Notes: a model not told the origin generated them from the letters alone. Shown: positions 17,912-27,510, numbered from the stretch's first letter. The stretch: 64,000 nt of DNA from Candidatus Tanganyikabacteria bacterium (GCA_016867265.1 VGJW01000004.1:62001-126000); one strand, 5' to 3'. Numbers and translations: made by a program.

Positions 17912-18513
17912 GCCGCAAGGACCTTGCGGACGACGGAGGGATCGGCACGATCCGCAGCATCAGCCCCGATGTGTGCCCACGCGACACGTCCATCAGGTCC
18001 GACGACCACCAGGGCAGGCCGGGCGTAGACACGATTGGCCTCCCGGCCGGCACACGCGTCGATCAGGCGATAGCCCGCGTCGGAGACCAGGGGATAGTGG
18101 AGCTCCAGTTCACGGGCCAGTACGCGAAGGTCCTCAGGCCGGTCGTGGCTGATGGCCAGAAGACCGACGCCCCTCGGCCAGGTCTTGCGTTCCTCGCGCA
18201 ACTGCGCGAGTTGGTGGCGACAGTGCCCTCAGGTGAATACCCTGAAGAACACCAGGACCTGCGGTCCCGGCAGGGGCAGACTGACCGTGGCGCCGTGCGC
18301 CGTCGGCAGCGTCACCCGCGGGAATGGCTGACCTGCCCACACCCGGGCAGCCCGCCTGAAGGCCTCGCGCACCGGCGCGTCGGCGGGTGGCGCCGTCAGG
18401 GTCCAGACGCCCCACAGGACAAGTAACCCGGATGCCACGAAGGCAACCAAGGCGAGCCAGCGGGGCACGGCCACACCAGTATCGATTGTCGGACGCTCCA
18501 CGCCGATGAGCAT
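17896..18513 (-). CDS. Membrane-anchored thioredoxin-fold redoxin with in-frame TGA: candidate selenoprotein
   Basis: Two open stretches lie in the same frame, 18513-18232 and 18228-17896, separated only by TGA at 18229-18231. Read through, they give 205 residues: an N-terminal membrane anchor (about 18-42, ALVAFVASGLLVLWGVW), then an AhpC/TSA-redoxin fold (VLVFFRVFT, TGA95, GHCRHQLAQL, GVGLLAISHDRPEDLRVLA, ALVVVGPDGRVAWAHIG). The TGA takes the first position of the CxxC-type motif (U95-G-H-C98), exactly where selenocysteine replaces redox cysteine in known redoxin selenoproteins. Cys98 and the whole downstream domain are intact, and a SECIS-like hairpin follows. The alternatives are a fresh nonsense mutation or a sequencing error. 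selA, selB, selC and selD are not in this window. Confidence 0.75.
18193..18231 (-). promoter_or_regulatory. SECIS-like element directly after the TGA codon
   Basis: On the coding strand the TGA is followed by 18 nt, then a perfect 7-bp stem CUCGCGC/GCGCGAG closing a tetraloop AGUU. The loop begins 25 nt after the TGA and has G in its second position. This fits the described bacterial SECIS pattern: loop 16-37 nt downstream of UGA, 3-14 nt long, with G in its first two positions. Confidence 0.6.
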
Positions 18514-18701
18514 AGCAAATCAGCCGCATCCTGCCCCGTTCGTTGCCACGCCTACGGCGAGGGTGCTAGACTGCCGACTGGTTGTCGTGCCGCGGCCATT
18601 TGCGCCGTCCAGACTCAGGTAGATCACGCCGCAACCGCGTTCCCACGCCGTGATTCCGGACCACGTCCGTCCAGGAAACGGCCCGCCCCGCACTGTGGCG
18701 C

Positions 18702-21700
18702 ATGAAGGCAGAGACGAAACGTCGCGTGGTGCTGCACGGCACCTGGTGTCCCGACGAGGCCCAGGGGCAGTTCGTGTTCTGGGCCGAGGATATTGGCGGC
18801 CCGCTCGATTCGACGCGGGTGTGCGAGGCCTTCCAGGGCATCCTGCCGGATGTACCGGCCCGTTCGTTCTTCGTCACGGACGCCCGGCTCCCGGGCACCG
18901 GCAACCGGCCGGCCGCCTCTCCCGACGCCAACCCTGCCGTTCTCACCGAGGAACGGACCTTGGTGGAGACGCGCCTCTTCCATCTACCGTCCGGCCCCGC
19001 GGAGGCCATCCGCCTGCTCGCCGGCTTGGCGGACACGCCTGCAACCGGACGAGCCCTCGGGCCCGACCTGCGCTTCTGGCGTCTCGTCGCGAACTGGGTG
19101 CTCGAACTGGCCGCACGCCGGCACTTCGTGCCGGCGCTGACCCACGAAGGCACGCGGTTGGTGGGTCGCTGGCAGCCCATCCTGAACACCGAGGAAGTGC
19201 GCCTTGCCCAGATGGCGAGGATCATGCCCCCCGTCGCCCGGGCACTCGGACGCGCCGGGCACCCTCCTGCGCCCCGGCACCTCATCAGCAGCTTCGCGGG
19301 ACGGGGCCTCGATGCCCTGATCCGCCAGTGGGCCATCGCCATCCCCAAGCCACTTCGGCCCTCGGGGCCGAGTGTGTGGGACCGCTGGGCCGCCTCGCTC
19401 GGGGCGCCCCCCGAGGACCTCGAAAACCTTCAGGTCAAGGGGCCGGTCCGAGAGTTGCAGGCGCTTGAATCGGCGGTCGAACGCTGGCTGGTTCCGGTCC
19501 ACACGCCGCTCCCTCCGCTCAGAACGGCATTCCGCCTGACGCCCCCGGATGAGCCGGATGGGCCTTGGCTTTTGCAGTTCGGTTTCCAGGCACCCGACGA
19601 ACCCTCGCTCTTCGTCACAGCGTCGGAAATCTGGCGAGAAGGTGGCCACAAGGGCGTCTTTCACGCCCGCGAGATCGCCCTGCCCCAGATCACCTTCCTG
19701 CAATCGCTCGGGGAAGCGCAGGAGGTCTTCAAGAAGAATTCCCACGTGGGACTCGGGGATAATCTGGCGGCCGCCATCCGGGTACCCCGGCCGGACCATG
19801 CCGTACTGCGCATCGAGGAAGCCCATGATTTCTTGGCCAACGTGGCCCCGGTCCTGGAAAGCGCGGAAGAAAAGTTCGGATGCATCCTGCCCCCATGGTG
19901 GTCGCCCGGCAAGAGCCGCCTCGGAGTCCGATTGACCATCAAGCCGATGGACGACGAACCGCAAAAGGCGGGGACCGGCATGCTTCGCGCTGCAGATGCA
20001 GGAGCCGGCATCGAGACCATGGTGCGCTATGACTGGGATCTGGCCCTGCCGGATGGCGCATTGTCCGCCATCGAATTCCAGCTGCTGCAGGAGCAACAGG
20101 CTCCGCTGCGCCATGTCCGTGGCCAATGGTTCGAGGTTCGCCCGGAAGACCTGGAGCTGACCATCCAGCACTGGGGCAGGCAAGCCGCGCACGCGCGGAC
20201 GATGGAGCTTTCCAAAGCCATGCAGTTGGCATTCGCCAATCCTGCCGCGAGCCAGTCCAAGGGCTTGCCGGTCCTCGGCGTGGTCGGCCAGGGCTGGCTC
20301 GCGGACATGCTGGGCGGCGACAACCAGCGCATCCCGACGCTGCCCAGCCCCGAGGGCTTCGTCGGCACGCTGCGCCCGTACCAGCTCCGGGGATTCTCCT
20401 GGTTGGCATTCCTGACGGGTCAAGGTCTCGGCGTGTGTCTTGCCGACGACATGGGCCTCGGGAAGACCATCCAGTTGCTGGCCCTGCTGATCCACAACCG
20501 ACGAACCCGGGCACGCAGGCGCGCCACCTTGCTGGTCTGCCCCACTTCGGTCCTGGGCAACTGGTGGCGGGAGATCCAGCGCTTCACGCCGGGCCTGACG
20601 GTGCATGTCCATCACGGACCCGACCGCAAGCAGGGCGAAGCGTTGCTCGCCCTAGTCCGGGATGTCGACGTGGTCTTGACGACCTACAGCATCGCAACCC
20701 GCGACCGCGAGACGCTGGCGGCGCATACCTGGGACGGCGTGGTGCTGGACGAAGCCCAGAACATCCGCAATCCGGACACCCAGCAGGCCAAGGCCGTATG
20801 CATGCTCCGCAGCCGCTATCGGGTCGCGCTGACGGGTACACCTGTCGAGAATCGCCTTGCCGAGCTCTGGAGTCTATTCCAGTTCCTCAACCCGGAGTAT
20901 CTGGGTGACAAGGCATTCTTCAAGCAGCGCTACTCGACCCCCATCGAGCGCTTCCGCGACCCCGTCGCTTCGATTCGCCTTCGCAAGCTGATAAGCCCCT
21001 TCATCCTCCGCAGGATGAAGACGGATCCCTTCGTCATTCAGGACCTGCCCGAGAAGATCGAGATGAAGGTCCATACCAACCTGACCCGCGAGCAGGCCGA
21101 TCTCTACCGCCAGACCCTGGCCCAGATGATGGACGAGATCGAGCAGGCCAACGGTATCGCGCGTCATGGCGCCGTCCTGCGGACGCTGACCCGTCTCAAG
21201 CAGGTTTGCAACCATCCCGCCCAAGCCGTCGACGAAGGCGAGATGCCCGTCCTCGCAGGTCGTTCGGGGAAGCTGTCCCGCTTGTCGGACATGCTGGACG
21301 AGATCATGCAAATCGGAGACCGCGCGCTCATCTTCACGCAGTTCGTCGAGATGGGGCACCTATTGGCCAGGCACTTGAAGGATCAATTCGGCTACCAGGC
21401 CGTGGCGTTCCTGCATGGCGGCATTCCGCAACGCCAGCGGGACGAGATGGTCCAGCGCTTCCAGGAAAGCCCCGACGGGCCACCCCTGTTCATCCTCTCG
21501 CTCAAGGCGGGGGGCCTCGGCCTGAACCTGACACGCGCCAACCATGTCTTCCATTTCGACCGCTGGTGGAACCCCGCCGTCGAGAACCAGGCCACGGACC
21601 GTGCTTTCCGCATCGGTCAGAAGCGCAACGTCCAGGTCCACAAGTTCGTCTGCACCGGCACGATGGAGGAGCGCATCGACCAGCTCATCGAGTCCAAGAA

Positions 21701-21815
21701 GTTCCTGGCCTCGTCCATCGTCGGGACCGGCGAACGCTGGCTTGCCGACATGGGGACCTCGGAACTGCGCGAACTGCTTGCGCTGCGTGACGATGCGGTC
21801 GAGGACGAGGGATGA
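18702..21815 (+). CDS. SNF2-family helicase (DEXH, HepA/RapA-like)
   Basis: 1037 residues. The N-terminal 480 residues match the SNF2-associated region found in bacterial SNF2 proteins. The motor follows: Walker A in DDMGLGKTIQLLALL, Walker B VVLDEAQNIRN, motif III ALTGTPVENRLAELWSLF, and motifs V-VI in SLKAGGLGLNLTRANHVFHF and ENQATDRAFRIGQ. These ATP-driven translocases remodel protein-DNA complexes. The stop overlaps the start of the SWIM zinc-finger gene, a pairing common in bacteria and suggesting one complex. The start is ATG at 18702. Confidence 0.93.
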   Translation: MKAETKRRVVLHGTWCPDEAQGQFVFWAEDIGGPLDSTRVCEAFQGILPDVPARSFFVTDARLPGTGNRPAASPDANPAVLTEERTLVETRLFHLPSGPAEAIRLLAGLADTPATGRALGPDLRFWRLVANWVLELAARRHFVPALTHEGTRLVGRWQPILNTEEVRLAQMARIMPPVARALGRAGHPPAPRHLISSFAGRGLDALIRQWAIAIPKPLRPSGPSVWDRWAASLGAPPEDLENLQVKGPVRELQALESAVERWLVPVHTPLPPLRTAFRLTPPDEPDGPWLLQFGFQAPDEPSLFVTASEIWREGGHKGVFHAREIALPQITFLQSLGEAQEVFKKNSHVGLGDNLAAAIRVPRPDHAVLRIEEAHDFLANVAPVLESAEEKFGCILPPWWSPGKSRLGVRLTIKPMDDEPQKAGTGMLRAADAGAGIETMVRYDWDLALPDGALSAIEFQLLQEQQAPLRHVRGQWFEVRPEDLELTIQHWGRQAAHARTMELSKAMQLAFANPAASQSKGLPVLGVVGQGWLADMLGGDNQRIPTLPSPEGFVGTLRPYQLRGFSWLAFLTGQGLGVCLADDMGLGKTIQLLALLIHNRRTRARRRATLLVCPTSVLGNWWREIQRFTPGLTVHVHHGPDRKQGEALLALVRDVDVVLTTYSIATRDRETLAAHTWDGVVLDEAQNIRNPDTQQAKAVCMLRSRYRVALTGTPVENRLAELWSLFQFLNPEYLGDKAFFKQRYSTPIERFRDPVASIRLRKLISPFILRRMKTDPFVIQDLPEKIEMKVHTNLTREQADLYRQTLAQMMDEIEQANGIARHGAVLRTLTRLKQVCNHPAQAVDEGEMPVLAGRSGKLSRLSDMLDEIMQIGDRALIFTQFVEMGHLLARHLKDQFGYQAVAFLHGGIPQRQRDEMVQRFQESPDGPPLFILSLKAGGLGLNLTRANHVFHFDRWWNPAVENQATDRAFRIGQKRNVQVHKFVCTGTMEERIDQLIESKKFLASSIVGTGERWLADMGTSELRELLALRDDAVEDEG

Positions 21816-23425
21816 CGGACGAGCCCCTGACCACTCCCGAGGCAGCTCCGGTCCGCAAGCGTCGCAGTCGCGCCGTCACGACGGAGGTGACCGGACCGGA
21901 CACTCCGGTGGCCGTCGCCGTCGATCGGACCGAAGTCCCCGGGGCCCCCGAGCCGCCGCGCACCCGGACCACCCGGCCCCCCCGGACGCAACGCCGGGCA
22001 ACGGCGCCCGCACCAGAATCAGCCCCGCAAGAGTCGGCTGCGCTCCCGGACGTCGCGCCCGTGGCTCGGCCAGCCGAGCCTGCCGGAGACCGGCCTGCCG
22101 CAGAAGAATCGCCCACCGGGCGCAGACCAAGCACGCGCCGGCCTCGTGGCCGGTCCCGTCCTGAAACGGTCGACCAGGCAGTCCTCGAGGAAACTCGGGA
22201 GGCCGGAGCCGTCATCGCCGAGCCCGAGTCGCCGGAAGAGGCACCGGCGGACGCCGACAACACCCACGCCGGTCGTGCAAGGCGACGGCGGCGACGGCGC
22301 GCACGAGCGCGGGGTGCTGCCGGTGAGACCGCTGCGCCCGGCGTGTCGGCCGAAGCCTCCGAGGCCCTCGCCCGGGAAATTGCGGGAACCCTGCAAGAGC
22401 CCGGTGAGCACGGGACAGTCCCCGAGGCAGGAACTCCGGCCGCGGGCAGGCGGCGCAGGGTACGCAAGCGCAGGCGGGGCAAGACAGCCGCGGCCGGCGA
22501 TGCCGCCGAAGGCCCCATCGTCGAGCGTCCTCCCCAGCCCGCGCGCCCCCCGAAAGCCAACCGCACGGAGCGCAAGGGACACAAGGTAAGCCTTGCGCGC
22601 AGGGCAGCTTCCATGGGCCTCGGCACGCGACGCTGGTCCGAGCGCTGGACGGACTTTCTCGAGTATGTCGGACTAGGACCGCGCCTGAAGCGTGGGCTCG
22701 AGTACGCGCGCCAGGGTGCCGTGCATGACGCGCGGATGGACCAGGACGGTGTCCTGACGGCCAAGGTCAAGGGGTCGCTGCCCGAGCCCTACAGGGTGAC
22801 CTTCGCCCTGGTCCACCTCGAGGATGAGGTCTGGAAGGCCACGCTTCGGGAGATGGCCGACAACGCCTGGTGGTCCACCGAGTTGTTGCGCGGAGAATTG
22901 CCCGACGACATCGACGCGGCCTTCGCAGCGGCTGGTGCATCGCTGTACCCGACGGATGGGCAGGAAGTGCTCGCCCAATGCACCTGTCCGGACCTCTACA
23001 ACCCGTGCAAGCACATCGCCGCCGTTTTCTACTGGCTGGCAGGCCAGTTCGACAAGGATCCCTTCATCCTGTTCCGATTCCGCGGCAGGACCCGAGAACA
23101 GGTGTTGCAGGCACTGACCATCATCCGGTCCGGTGGCGACCCAGATGCGGAGACGATCGAGGAACCCGTCATCGCGGAGGATGGTCCTCTGGAACAGCGT
23201 TTGGACGACTTCTGGACGCTGGGGACCGGTACCGAACGCCTGGTCCTGCAGTCCGGCTTGCCCGCGCAAGGCGTGGGGAACCACCTGATCCGCCTGGACC
23301 AGCCAGCGGGCTGGGAAGGCCGCATGGGTTTCATCCTGACCATGGGCTCCTACTTCGCCGCCCTTGAGCAGGCCGAAGATCTCCGCCCATACTTCGGCAC
23401 GGAAGGCGCCGGAGGCCCGAGTTGA
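21812..23425 (+). CDS. SWIM zinc-finger protein, partner of the SNF2 helicase
   Basis: 537 residues. The first 260 are disordered and rich in Arg, Pro, Ala and Glu, with basic blocks such as RARRRRRRRARARG. The C-terminal half has the SWIM zinc finger CTCPDLYNPCKH (CxC...CxH) near residue 390, followed by IAAVFYWLAGQFDKDPFILF, as in SWIM proteins encoded next to SNF2 helicases. The finger probably binds DNA or protein. It overlaps both the upstream helicase gene and the downstream dehydrogenase start, making it the joint between the helicase pair and the kynurenine operon. Confidence 0.88.
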   Translation: MTDEPLTTPEAAPVRKRRSRAVTTEVTGPDTPVAVAVDRTEVPGAPEPPRTRTTRPPRTQRRATAPAPESAPQESAALPDVAPVARPAEPAGDRPAAEESPTGRRPSTRRPRGRSRPETVDQAVLEETREAGAVIAEPESPEEAPADADNTHAGRARRRRRRRARARGAAGETAAPGVSAEASEALAREIAGTLQEPGEHGTVPEAGTPAAGRRRRVRKRRRGKTAAAGDAAEGPIVERPPQPARPPKANRTERKGHKVSLARRAASMGLGTRRWSERWTDFLEYVGLGPRLKRGLEYARQGAVHDARMDQDGVLTAKVKGSLPEPYRVTFALVHLEDEVWKATLREMADNAWWSTELLRGELPDDIDAAFAAAGASLYPTDGQEVLAQCTCPDLYNPCKHIAAVFYWLAGQFDKDPFILFRFRGRTREQVLQALTIIRSGGDPDAETIEEPVIAEDGPLEQRLDDFWTLGTGTERLVLQSGLPAQGVGNHLIRLDQPAGWEGRMGFILTMGSYFAALEQAEDLRPYFGTEGAGGPS

Positions 23426-24912
23426 AGGCCATGCCCACCGCAACCGTGCCGGAAGTTCGTCGCCACTTCATCGGTGGCCGCTGGTTCGAGGAGACGGGCA
23501 AAACTCGGCCATTGCGCAACCCGGCAACCGGCATGGTTCACGGACGCCTCGCCCTCGGTGGCGAAGCCGAGGTCGAGGCCGCAGTTCGTGCCGCACGTGC
23601 CGCACTTGAGGGCCCCTGGGGCCGGATGACGCTCGCTGCGCGCTGTGACCTGCTCGACAAGGTTGCGGATCAGTTGCTCGAGCGTCTCGAGGATCTTGTG
23701 GCCGCCGAAGTCGGAGATACCGGCAAGCCTGCCCATGAAGCCCGATCCTGGGAGTTGCCTCGTGCCGCGGCCAATTTCCGGGCCTTCGCGGCACTGGCGC
23801 GCAGCCGCGCGGATGAGGTGTTCCGCATGCGGTCCGCCGATGGCCTCGAGGTCATGAACACCGTTTTGCGCGCACCCATCGGCGTCGTCGGCCTGATCGT
23901 GCCGTGGAACCTGCCGCTGCTGCTGCTGACCTTCAAGGCGGCGCCGGCCCTTGCGATGGGCAACGTCATCATCGCCAAACCCAGCGAGGAGACGCCCACG
24001 ACAGCCTGCCTGCTGGCCGAGATCATGGCCGAGGCCGGCCTGCCGGACGGCGTCTTCAACGTCGTTCACGGCCTCGGTGCCGGAGGCGCCGGAGAGGCTT
24101 TGGTACGCCACCCCGAGGTCAGAGCCATCGCCTTCACCGGCGAGAGCGCGACCGGCCGGTCCATCATGGCCACCGCGTCCCACGGACTGAAGGCCCTGTC
24201 CTTCGAGTTGGGCGGCAAGAACGCGGCCATCGTCCTGGAAGATGCCGACCTCGAGGCGGCCGTGGCGGGCACAGCTCGCTCGGCCTTTCTCAACACCGGG
24301 CAGGTCTGCCTGTGCACGGAACGTGTCTATGTGGCGAGGCCCCTCTACGAGACATTCGTCGCGCGACTCGCGGAAGAGGCCAGTCGATGGGTCCCGGGGG
24401 ATCCTTGGCAGCTCGGGACCCGGCTGGGTCCCGTCATCTCGGAAGGCCAACGGGAACGCATCCGCCGGTATGCCGCGCTTGCGGCCGAATCCGGCACCGT
24501 GCGCGCCGGCGGCGTCGTACCTGTCATGTCCGAGGGGCTCGAGGGCGGCTGGTGGTTCGCTCCAACGGTCTGGACCGACCTCGGGGAGGACCACCCGTGC
24601 GTCCGCGAGGAGGTCTTCGGCCCAGTCTGCCATGTCGCCCCGTTCGACACCGAGGAGGACGCGCTCAAGATGGCCAACGCCTCGCCCTATGGCCTCGCAG
24701 GCGTGGTGTGGACGCGTGACCTGGAACGCGCCATGCGCGTCAGCCGACGCCTCGAGGCAGGCCTGACATGGGTCAACTCGTGGTATCTGCGGGATCTCAG
24801 GACGCCGTTCGGCGGCGTCAAGGCCTCAGGCATCGGACGCGAAGGCGGGGTCTGGTCCCTCGACTTCTTCAGTGAGACCCGCACCATCTGCGTGCCGTGG
24901 GATGAATCATGA
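23422..24912 (+). CDS. nbaE: 2-aminomuconic 6-semialdehyde dehydrogenase
   Basis: 496 residues of the NAD(P)-dependent aldehyde dehydrogenase superfamily. Catalytic Cys lies in LNTGQVCLCTERV and the general base Glu in FELGGKNAAIVLED; IVPWNLPLLL is the cofactor segment. By context it oxidises 2-aminomuconate semialdehyde, made by the ACMSD encoded downstream, to 2-aminomuconate. The TTG at 23422 is favoured over the ATG at 23431 because ggagg lies 6 bases before it and TTGA overlaps the SWIM stop. The related 2-hydroxymuconic semialdehyde dehydrogenases cannot be excluded from sequence alone. Confidence 0.87.
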   Translation: MKAMPTATVPEVRRHFIGGRWFEETGKTRPLRNPATGMVHGRLALGGEAEVEAAVRAARAALEGPWGRMTLAARCDLLDKVADQLLERLEDLVAAEVGDTGKPAHEARSWELPRAAANFRAFAALARSRADEVFRMRSADGLEVMNTVLRAPIGVVGLIVPWNLPLLLLTFKAAPALAMGNVIIAKPSEETPTTACLLAEIMAEAGLPDGVFNVVHGLGAGGAGEALVRHPEVRAIAFTGESATGRSIMATASHGLKALSFELGGKNAAIVLEDADLEAAVAGTARSAFLNTGQVCLCTERVYVARPLYETFVARLAEEASRWVPGDPWQLGTRLGPVISEGQRERIRRYAALAAESGTVRAGGVVPVMSEGLEGGWWFAPTVWTDLGEDHPCVREEVFGPVCHVAPFDTEEDALKMANASPYGLAGVVWTRDLERAMRVSRRLEAGLTWVNSWYLRDLRTPFGGVKASGIGREGGVWSLDFFSETRTICVPWDES

Positions 24913-25361
24913 CGGCAGTCACGCGTAACGAGGGTCCTAACGGCACGAGTTTCATCCTTGCCGAGGGCACGAGCACGCTGGCCCATTACCCCCACGCCCG
25001 CGCCGCCGGCGGCCTTCTCTGGGTCTCGGGCCTGTCCGCGCGACGCCCCGACCAGAGCATACCTGGCGTTGTCCGTGGCCCTGCCGGCGTCACCCGCGAC
25101 TTCGGGGCGCAGGCCGAAGGGGTGTTCGATAACCTCGAACGCGTGTTGGCTGCAGCCGAAGCCGACCTGTCCCACGTGGTCGATATCTTCGCGATGCTGG
25201 TCGATCTCGCGGATTATCCGGCCTTCAACGAAGCCTACAACCGTCGCTTCGACGCCCAAGGCGGCCCGACCCGAACGACTTGTGTCGTCCGGTCACTGCC
25301 CCTTCCCGATCTGCTCATCGAACTCAAGGTCGTGGCCGTCGACCCCGGGGCCCGCCCGTGA
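24909..25361 (+). CDS. nbaF: RidA-family 2-aminomuconate deaminase
   Basis: 150 residues of the YjgF/RidA fold (AAGGLLWVSGLSARRPD; a final TRTTCVVRSLPLPDLLIELK). RidA relatives called AmnD/NbaF deaminate 2-aminomuconate to 4-oxalocrotonate with release of ammonia. Its place between the semialdehyde dehydrogenase and the decarboxylase/hydratase pair supports that reaction. It overlaps both neighbours by 4 bases. Confidence 0.85.
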   Translation: MTAVTRNEGPNGTSFILAEGTSTLAHYPHARAAGGLLWVSGLSARRPDQSIPGVVRGPAGVTRDFGAQAEGVFDNLERVLAAAEADLSHVVDIFAMLVDLADYPAFNEAYNRRFDAQGGPTRTTCVVRSLPLPDLLIELKVVAVDPGARP

Positions 25362-26197
25362 ACGCCGCGACCAACCAGATCGAGGCCATCGCCGAAGCCT
25401 TGGCCGAAGCCGAGCGTCACGCCCTTCCCGTGCCGCCCCCGCGCGAGATGCTGCCGGGTCTGTCGGTCGAGACCGCCTACCAGGTGCAGCGTGCGGGCAT
25501 GGCCCGGCGCATCGGCATGTTGCCCCACCTGAACGCCGTGGTGCCGACGCAACGCGACCACGCCCCGACCGTGGTCGGGCACAAGGTCGGCGTCACGAGC
25601 CGTGCCGTCCAGCAATGGCTGGGCTTCGACCAACCCGACTTCGGAGTCCTGCTCGACAGCATGCAGATTCCCCTTGGCGTCCCATGTCCGGGGTCGACCC
25701 TAATTCAGGCGCGCATCGAAGCCGAACTGGCCTTCGTGATGCGCGCGGCGTTGCCCCGGCAAGGCTGCACGCCGGCGGATGTCCTGCACGCCACGGCCTA
25801 TGTCCTGCCTGCCCTCGAAGTCATCGATTCACGGATCGCTGACTGGAACCTGACCATCGTCGACACCGTGGCCGACAATGCAAGCTCGGCCTACTTCACG
25901 CTGGGCCACGTGCCCATCGATCCCAGAAACCTCGACATGCGCCTGATGGGCATGAAGCTGACACGCAACGGCGAGGTCGCCGCGTCCGGTGCAGGTGCCG
26001 CGTGCCTCGGTCATCCGGCTAAGGCCGTCGCATGGCTGGCTAGGACGCTCGGTGCCGCCGGCGTCGAGATCGAGGCTGGCCACATCGTCCTGTCCGGGGC
26101 CCTGGGGCCCGTGGTGCCTTTCCTTCCCGGAGACGTCGTCAGCGCGACCCTGTCCGGTGCGGGCACCGTCTCGTTGACGCGAGAGGCCGGCCGATGA
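25358..26197 (+). CDS. nbaH: 2-oxopent-4-enoate hydratase
   Basis: 279 residues, GTG start overlapping the RidA stop. The MhpD-like (fumarylacetoacetase fold) signature is present: GHKVGVTSRAVQQWLGFDQP, the metal-site run RIEAELAFVM, and EVIDSRIADW followed by TVADNASS. These enzymes add water to 2-oxopent-4-enoate to give 4-hydroxy-2-oxovalerate. It is distinguished from its neighbour by the VADNASS motif. The aldolase that would follow is not in the window. Confidence 0.87.
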   Translation: MNAATNQIEAIAEALAEAERHALPVPPPREMLPGLSVETAYQVQRAGMARRIGMLPHLNAVVPTQRDHAPTVVGHKVGVTSRAVQQWLGFDQPDFGVLLDSMQIPLGVPCPGSTLIQARIEAELAFVMRAALPRQGCTPADVLHATAYVLPALEVIDSRIADWNLTIVDTVADNASSAYFTLGHVPIDPRNLDMRLMGMKLTRNGEVAASGAGAACLGHPAKAVAWLARTLGAAGVEIEAGHIVLSGALGPVVPFLPGDVVSATLSGAGTVSLTREAGR

Positions 26198-26976
26198 CGA
26201 CCGAACACGAGGGCTGGGCCCGCCATCTGGAAGCGGCGCGACGATCGGGTACCCTGCTCGGTGCCGATGACAGGCCGTGGACCAGTCTTTCCGTCGGGGA
26301 CGGATATGCCGTCCAGTCTTGCGGTCTGGCTCACCGGCTTGCCGAAGGGGAACGTCTGGCGGGCTGGAAGATGGGCTTCACCAGCTTGGCCAAGATGCGC
26401 CAGATGAACCTTGACGCGCCGATCGCCGGCTACTTGCTGGCGAGCATGGACGTGCCGGAGGGAGAGCTGGACGTGACGGCTTACCAGCATCCCAAGGCGG
26501 AACCCGAAATCGTCCTGCGCCTGAAGCATGACCCCGGTCCGACCCCCGACTTCCTTGAGGCCAGCCGCGCCATCGAGTCCGTCTGCCTGGGGATCGAGAT
26601 CTTGGACAGTCGCTTCGCCGGCTACCAGTTTTCGCTGGGTGAGGTGCTTGCCGACGACACGTCCGCCGCGGGCTATGTCTTGGGTTCGCGCTGGCGTGCG
26701 CCTGACGCGCTGGACCTGGGCAACCTCGGCATCCTGATGTCGGTGGATGGTGTCCTCGTCGAGGCAGCCAGCAGCGCAGCCATCATGGACCATCCCGTCC
26801 GGGCCCTGATGGCCCTCGCACGCCTGCTCGACGCCCGGGGCGATCAGCTTGCTGCCGGACAATTGGTGCTTACGGGGGGCATCACGGCCGCCCATCCTCT
26901 GCCGCCTGGTCGCCACGTGGTCGTCGAAGCTCAGGACCTCGGCAGCATCATGCTGTCCACGCGGACCGGAGCCTGA
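26194..26976 (+). CDS. nbaG: 4-oxalocrotonate decarboxylase
   Basis: 260 residues, same fold as the hydratase, with decarboxylase hallmarks: GWKMGFTSLAKMRQMNLD, PIAGYLLASM and HPKAEPEIVLRL, the last carrying metal-ligand Glu residues. It converts 4-oxalocrotonate to 2-oxopent-4-enoate, usually in a complex with the hydratase; the two genes overlap here (ATGA). Confidence 0.87.
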   Translation: MTTEHEGWARHLEAARRSGTLLGADDRPWTSLSVGDGYAVQSCGLAHRLAEGERLAGWKMGFTSLAKMRQMNLDAPIAGYLLASMDVPEGELDVTAYQHPKAEPEIVLRLKHDPGPTPDFLEASRAIESVCLGIEILDSRFAGYQFSLGEVLADDTSAAGYVLGSRWRAPDALDLGNLGILMSVDGVLVEAASSAAIMDHPVRALMALARLLDARGDQLAAGQLVLTGGITAAHPLPPGRHVVVEAQDLGSIMLSTRTGA

Positions 26977-26982
26977 TTCGCC

Positions 26983-27510
26983 ATGTTCCCGCCCCTCATC
27001 CCCGTCAACCTGCAGGACTGGCTGGCAGCCCACCGTGACCAGCTGAAGCCTCCGGTCGGCAACAAGTGCTTGTACCGAGGCGAGGATCTCATCGTCATGG
27101 CGGTAGGTGGCCCCAATGCCCGCAAGGACTACCACATCGACCCCTACGAAGAATACTTTCATCAACTCGAAGGTGACCTGCTGCTCAAGCTGCTGGTCGA
27201 CGACAAGCCCGTCGAGGTCCGGGTGCGCGAAGGCGAAACATTGCTGTTGCCGCGACGCGTCCCCCATTCGCCGCGTCGCGGCTCTGGCACGCTAGGCATC
27301 GTGATCGAGAGGCCCCGGCTGCCCGGCGAGCACGATGGGTTCCTGTGGGTTTGCGAAGCATGCGGCCACAAGCTGAATGAGGTCACCCTGCCCGTTTCCG
27401 ACTTGGAGACCCAGCTCAAGGAGGCCTTTGCCGCCTACTGGAGCGGCGATCCGGCCCTGCGGACGTGCCGTTCCTGCGGCACGGTGATGGAGCCCCCGCC
27501 TACTCCATGA
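26983..27510 (+). CDS. nbaC: 3-hydroxyanthranilate 3,4-dioxygenase
   Basis: 175 residues, the bacterial size. This cupin enzyme opens 3-hydroxyanthranilate to 2-amino-3-carboxymuconate semialdehyde with O2 and Fe(II). Metal ligands are visible in KDYHIDPYEEYFHQLEGD (His, Glu, and His further on at RVPHSPRRG). The C-terminal rubredoxin-like iron site, CEAC...CRSC, is intact, as in bacterial enzymes. ATG at 26983, 6 bases after the decarboxylase. Confidence 0.93.
   Translation: MFPPLIPVNLQDWLAAHRDQLKPPVGNKCLYRGEDLIVMAVGGPNARKDYHIDPYEEYFHQLEGDLLLKLLVDDKPVEVRVREGETLLLPRRVPHSPRRGSGTLGIVIERPRLPGEHDGFLWVCEACGHKLNEVTLPVSDLETQLKEAFAAYWSGDPALRTCRSCGTVMEPPPTP

Noticed and set aside
18229-18231. Redoxin read as two genes or as a frameshifted pseudogene
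   Set aside because: Both halves are in the same frame, with no insertion or deletion and only one TGA at the redox position. The second half has no start with a ribosome binding site, so two separate genes are unlikely.
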